Source of the DNA: Phytophthora sp. 'mugwort'
Taxonomy: Eukaryota > Oomycota > Peronosporomycetes > Peronosporales > Peronosporaceae
Reading direction: 5' to 3'
Assembly (NCBI GenBank): GCA_033558025.1
Contig: JAUCEF010000008.1
Span: 3,038,001 to 3,102,000, forward strand
Length of the DNA stretch: 64,000 bases
The notes under the pieces were generated by a model, which saw only the letters and a program-made list of their open reading frames with translations, ran no database searches and had not been told where the DNA came from. Shown in pieces: positions 61,949 through 64,000 of the stretch; position 1 is the first letter of the stretch; the number at the start of each line of letters is the position of its first letter. The position numbers and the translations under genes are program-made.

Positions 61949-64000
61949 ATGGGCTGCCATGCTGCCAAAACTTCCATTACCGACATGCCCGAAAGGTGCA
62001 CATGTCACTGTGTCGGCAACCCATTGGTCCAAAACTGCGGCTTCGGGTGTTACGTCTATACGATAGGACAACGCGCAGACGAAGCTACTTTTATACCATT
62101 GGACAAAACTAATCTTATCGATCAACTTGTATTGGCCAAAACCATTCACATTTCAGCCTACCACGTGCTTTTGCCAGTATCCGCGACTCCGATGCAAGGG
62201 CTACTACCGGCACCGCTACTGCAATCGCTGCGGCGCTTCGCCGCGCCCGACGAGGCCGAGGACACCGACGACGCTGCTCTTTACTCCGCGCTAACCCGCG
62301 GAGCGATAGTGGGTACACGACACACCATAACGTCCAACGGAGATGGCGCTGCGGTCACGCAACAATTCGCGGTCTGGGCGCTTCTGCGCCTGTCGCTAGA
62401 GGACGCTGATGGCCAATGCTTCGATCGCAATCTACCAGGAGGCATCGCCCGCATCGGCAATTTTGTGGCCGTTCGTGGCGGGGCTACAGACAATGAGAAG
62501 CAGCTCGGTACGCTGCAAATTGGGAATAACACAGTAGTGTTATTCCGCTAACTATTTATTATTTATTGGTGGAGCGAACAGAATTTGCTGCACTACAAGC
62601 TGTTAGAGGTACGAAGGATGAGGAGATCGTGCTCGTGTATGATCTGGCCACACAGACGCCGAGGATGTTCTGCTGCAAGGACGGAAACGCGGGGCGTGTG
62701 GAGCTTGAAGTGGTGCAGTGTCTGCACGCTCGCGACTTCCACCGGGCAGTTGGATTTGCTCCACTGCGCTGTGCCGTGGATCTGCATGGGCTCGGAGACA
62801 AAAGTGCGATGCTGCGCCAGTTGGAGAAGTACAAGGCTGCTACGCGGGAGGACGGAAACCTGTATGTGCGAGTAGGTGTGGCACAGGGCAAGAAGGGCAG
62901 GAGATTTCAAGTGCTCAATGAACGTGGAGAGGACGTCGTGTCTTCAAATGTCAAGACAGTCCTCTTGGAGTCGATTTTGCCAGAAGTGAACGACATGTAC
63001 GATGCTGGAGAGATGAAGGGCAAGAAGAAGAATGGCAAGAAGCAGAAGAAGACAGACAAGAAGACAACGAAGCAAGGAAGAAACGAAGACGACAAGCTTT
63101 TCTTCTTGCAAACGTTGGAGTACGGTCCCATTGCGAACATGGATTTGCTGGTCAGTCTCGCGCCGGTGGATGCCACTGCAGATGCGGCTGCTCCCGTGGT
63201 TACGATTCCGGTATCTTCTGCCTCCAAGAGTCCTCGTCAGCGTTTTCACGTGCACTGCGATGCTCTAGTTGTGGTCCCAATCGACTCGTCAATGGGAGAT
63301 ACACTGGCACTGCTTCGCCAACAGCTTTATGAACAGTTGACAGACGTTGCTAACCGACTTGAGGGAGCTCCTGACTCGGTGGTCGCTGTAACGGCGCATC
63401 AATTCCCTCTGGTTCGTGCGGCATTCCCGTTAACGGTGGTTTCGAACTCGATGGGTCCTGAGTTTAGTGGTGATGAAAGTTTAGACGACGTGAAATCGCT
63501 TGAGAGGTTGCACCGCGCCTTCTTCCAGCCTTTGGACCAGTCCCTCTTTCGCGTGTCTCGTGGGTGCTCGTTGGCTCAGCAAGGCGAGTGGCTAGCCGCA
63601 AGCGACGTGCTATACAACGTCCATGAAGGTATTTCGAGTTCTGGTGTAGGCGAGCAGTGCGAGTCGGCTGTGGTGGACGGTTTTTATGGTTACTACCACT
63701 ACTTGCAACAGGGTATGAATGACAAAGGCTGGGGCTGCGCATACCGATCGCTGCAGACGCTAGCGTCCTGGCTCTTTATACAGCACTATACGCAGCAACG
63801 GTTCCTCTCGTACGAGCAGATTCAAAGCGCCTTGGTTAAGATGGGAGACAAACCTGCCCGTTTCCGAGGCTCGACCAACTGGATTGGCAGTCTGGAAGTT
63901 GGCTACGTCCTCGATGAGCTATTCGGTGTGACGTTCCGCTCTCTGAGCGTCTCCAGTGGTGCACAACTGCCGGATGTAGCGCGGGAGCTGCTGCATCATT
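61949..64000 (+). CDS. UFSP2: UFM1-specific protease 2 (UFSP2), 3' end outside window
   Basis: Cysteine protease (peptidase C78) that matures UFM1 and removes it from substrates at the ER. Exon 1 runs to 62507 and exon 2 from 62582 to the window edge. The intron 62508-62581 (gtacgc, branch-like gctaac, gaacag; 74 nt) joins the frames in phase 1, bypassing the stop at 62549. The start is uncertain: the ATG at 61949 opens the frame, but 62192 (MQGLLPAPLLQSL) is also plausible. The N-terminal domain is typical in length. A Lys-rich insert (GKKKNGKKQKKTDKKTTK) lies at about 63018-63070. The catalytic domain shows GFYGYYHYLQQG, NDKGWGCAYRSLQTLASW (nucleophile Cys at 63736-63738) and STNWIGSLEVGYVLDELFG. 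The Asp-Pro-His part lies beyond the window. Confidence 0.85.

Noticed and set aside
1..64000. CRISPR arrays, tRNA or rRNA genes, bacterial operons
   Set aside because: No regularly spaced short repeats with unique spacers and no tRNA/rRNA signatures were seen. The regular repeats present are coding (52552-54021) or short tandem copies.

Overview
The window looks like nuclear DNA of an oomycete, most likely Phytophthora or a close relative in the Peronosporales. The evidence is short GT-AG introns (about 40-75 nt), oomycete initiator-like promoter elements, a broken Crinkler (CRN) effector gene with its LFLAK-type and HVLVVxP-type motifs, and a compact-gene/transposon-graveyard layout. No replication origin, CRISPR array, tRNA or rRNA gene was seen.

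Gene-bearing islands. (i) 1-1337: 3' part of a glycosyltransferase gene. (ii) 24.36-34.6 kb: nitronate monooxygenase, an SR-rich protein, a putative mitochondrial Tim44/Mba1-like protein, divergently a secreted stand-alone NPC1 N-terminal (sterol-binding type) domain, and the golgin USO1/p115. (iii) 51.8-64 kb: a secreted protein with 49 copies of a 10-residue Cys-containing repeat, a frameshifted GOLD plus coiled-coil gene, a two-exon single-pass membrane protein, a five-TM LTA-synthase/sulfatase-like enzyme, and the UFM1 protease UFSP2, cut by the right edge. An orphan gene with a good promoter but a frameshift sits at 4.5-5.2 kb.

Transposon-rich regions. 1.3-24.3 kb holds remains of a pogo-like transposase, a broken AWS-SET methyltransferase copy, a 2OG-oxygenase-like/zinc-finger remnant, a MULE, a Ty1/copia gag, a Helitron Rep, the CRN-kinase pseudogene, and a low-GC patch with a protein-primed-type family B DNA polymerase carrying an HNH/treble-clef insert. 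That polymerase runs in frame into the C-terminal end of a Ty1/copia polyprotein, followed by a probable LTR. 34.7-51.8 kb holds a hAT remnant, a DUF7869-like remnant, a pogo element with TIRs and TA target duplication (37839-39490), a 441-bp internally deleted Tc1/mariner element (39846-40286), a copia pol remnant, a second MULE, and a two-gene PIF/Harbinger element with TIRs and TAA duplication (47742-49904).

The most interesting items are the PolB/copia chimera with three shared AATATAAAGTC motifs upstream, the nested-repeat secreted protein, the membrane-anchored NPC1-N domain in a lineage that depends on external sterols, the bacterial-type LTA-synthase-like enzyme, several elements bounded precisely from sequence, and a 54-bp-arm foldback between the divergent LTA-synthase-like and UFSP2 genes. 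All family assignments come from reading translated motifs by eye; no database search was run.
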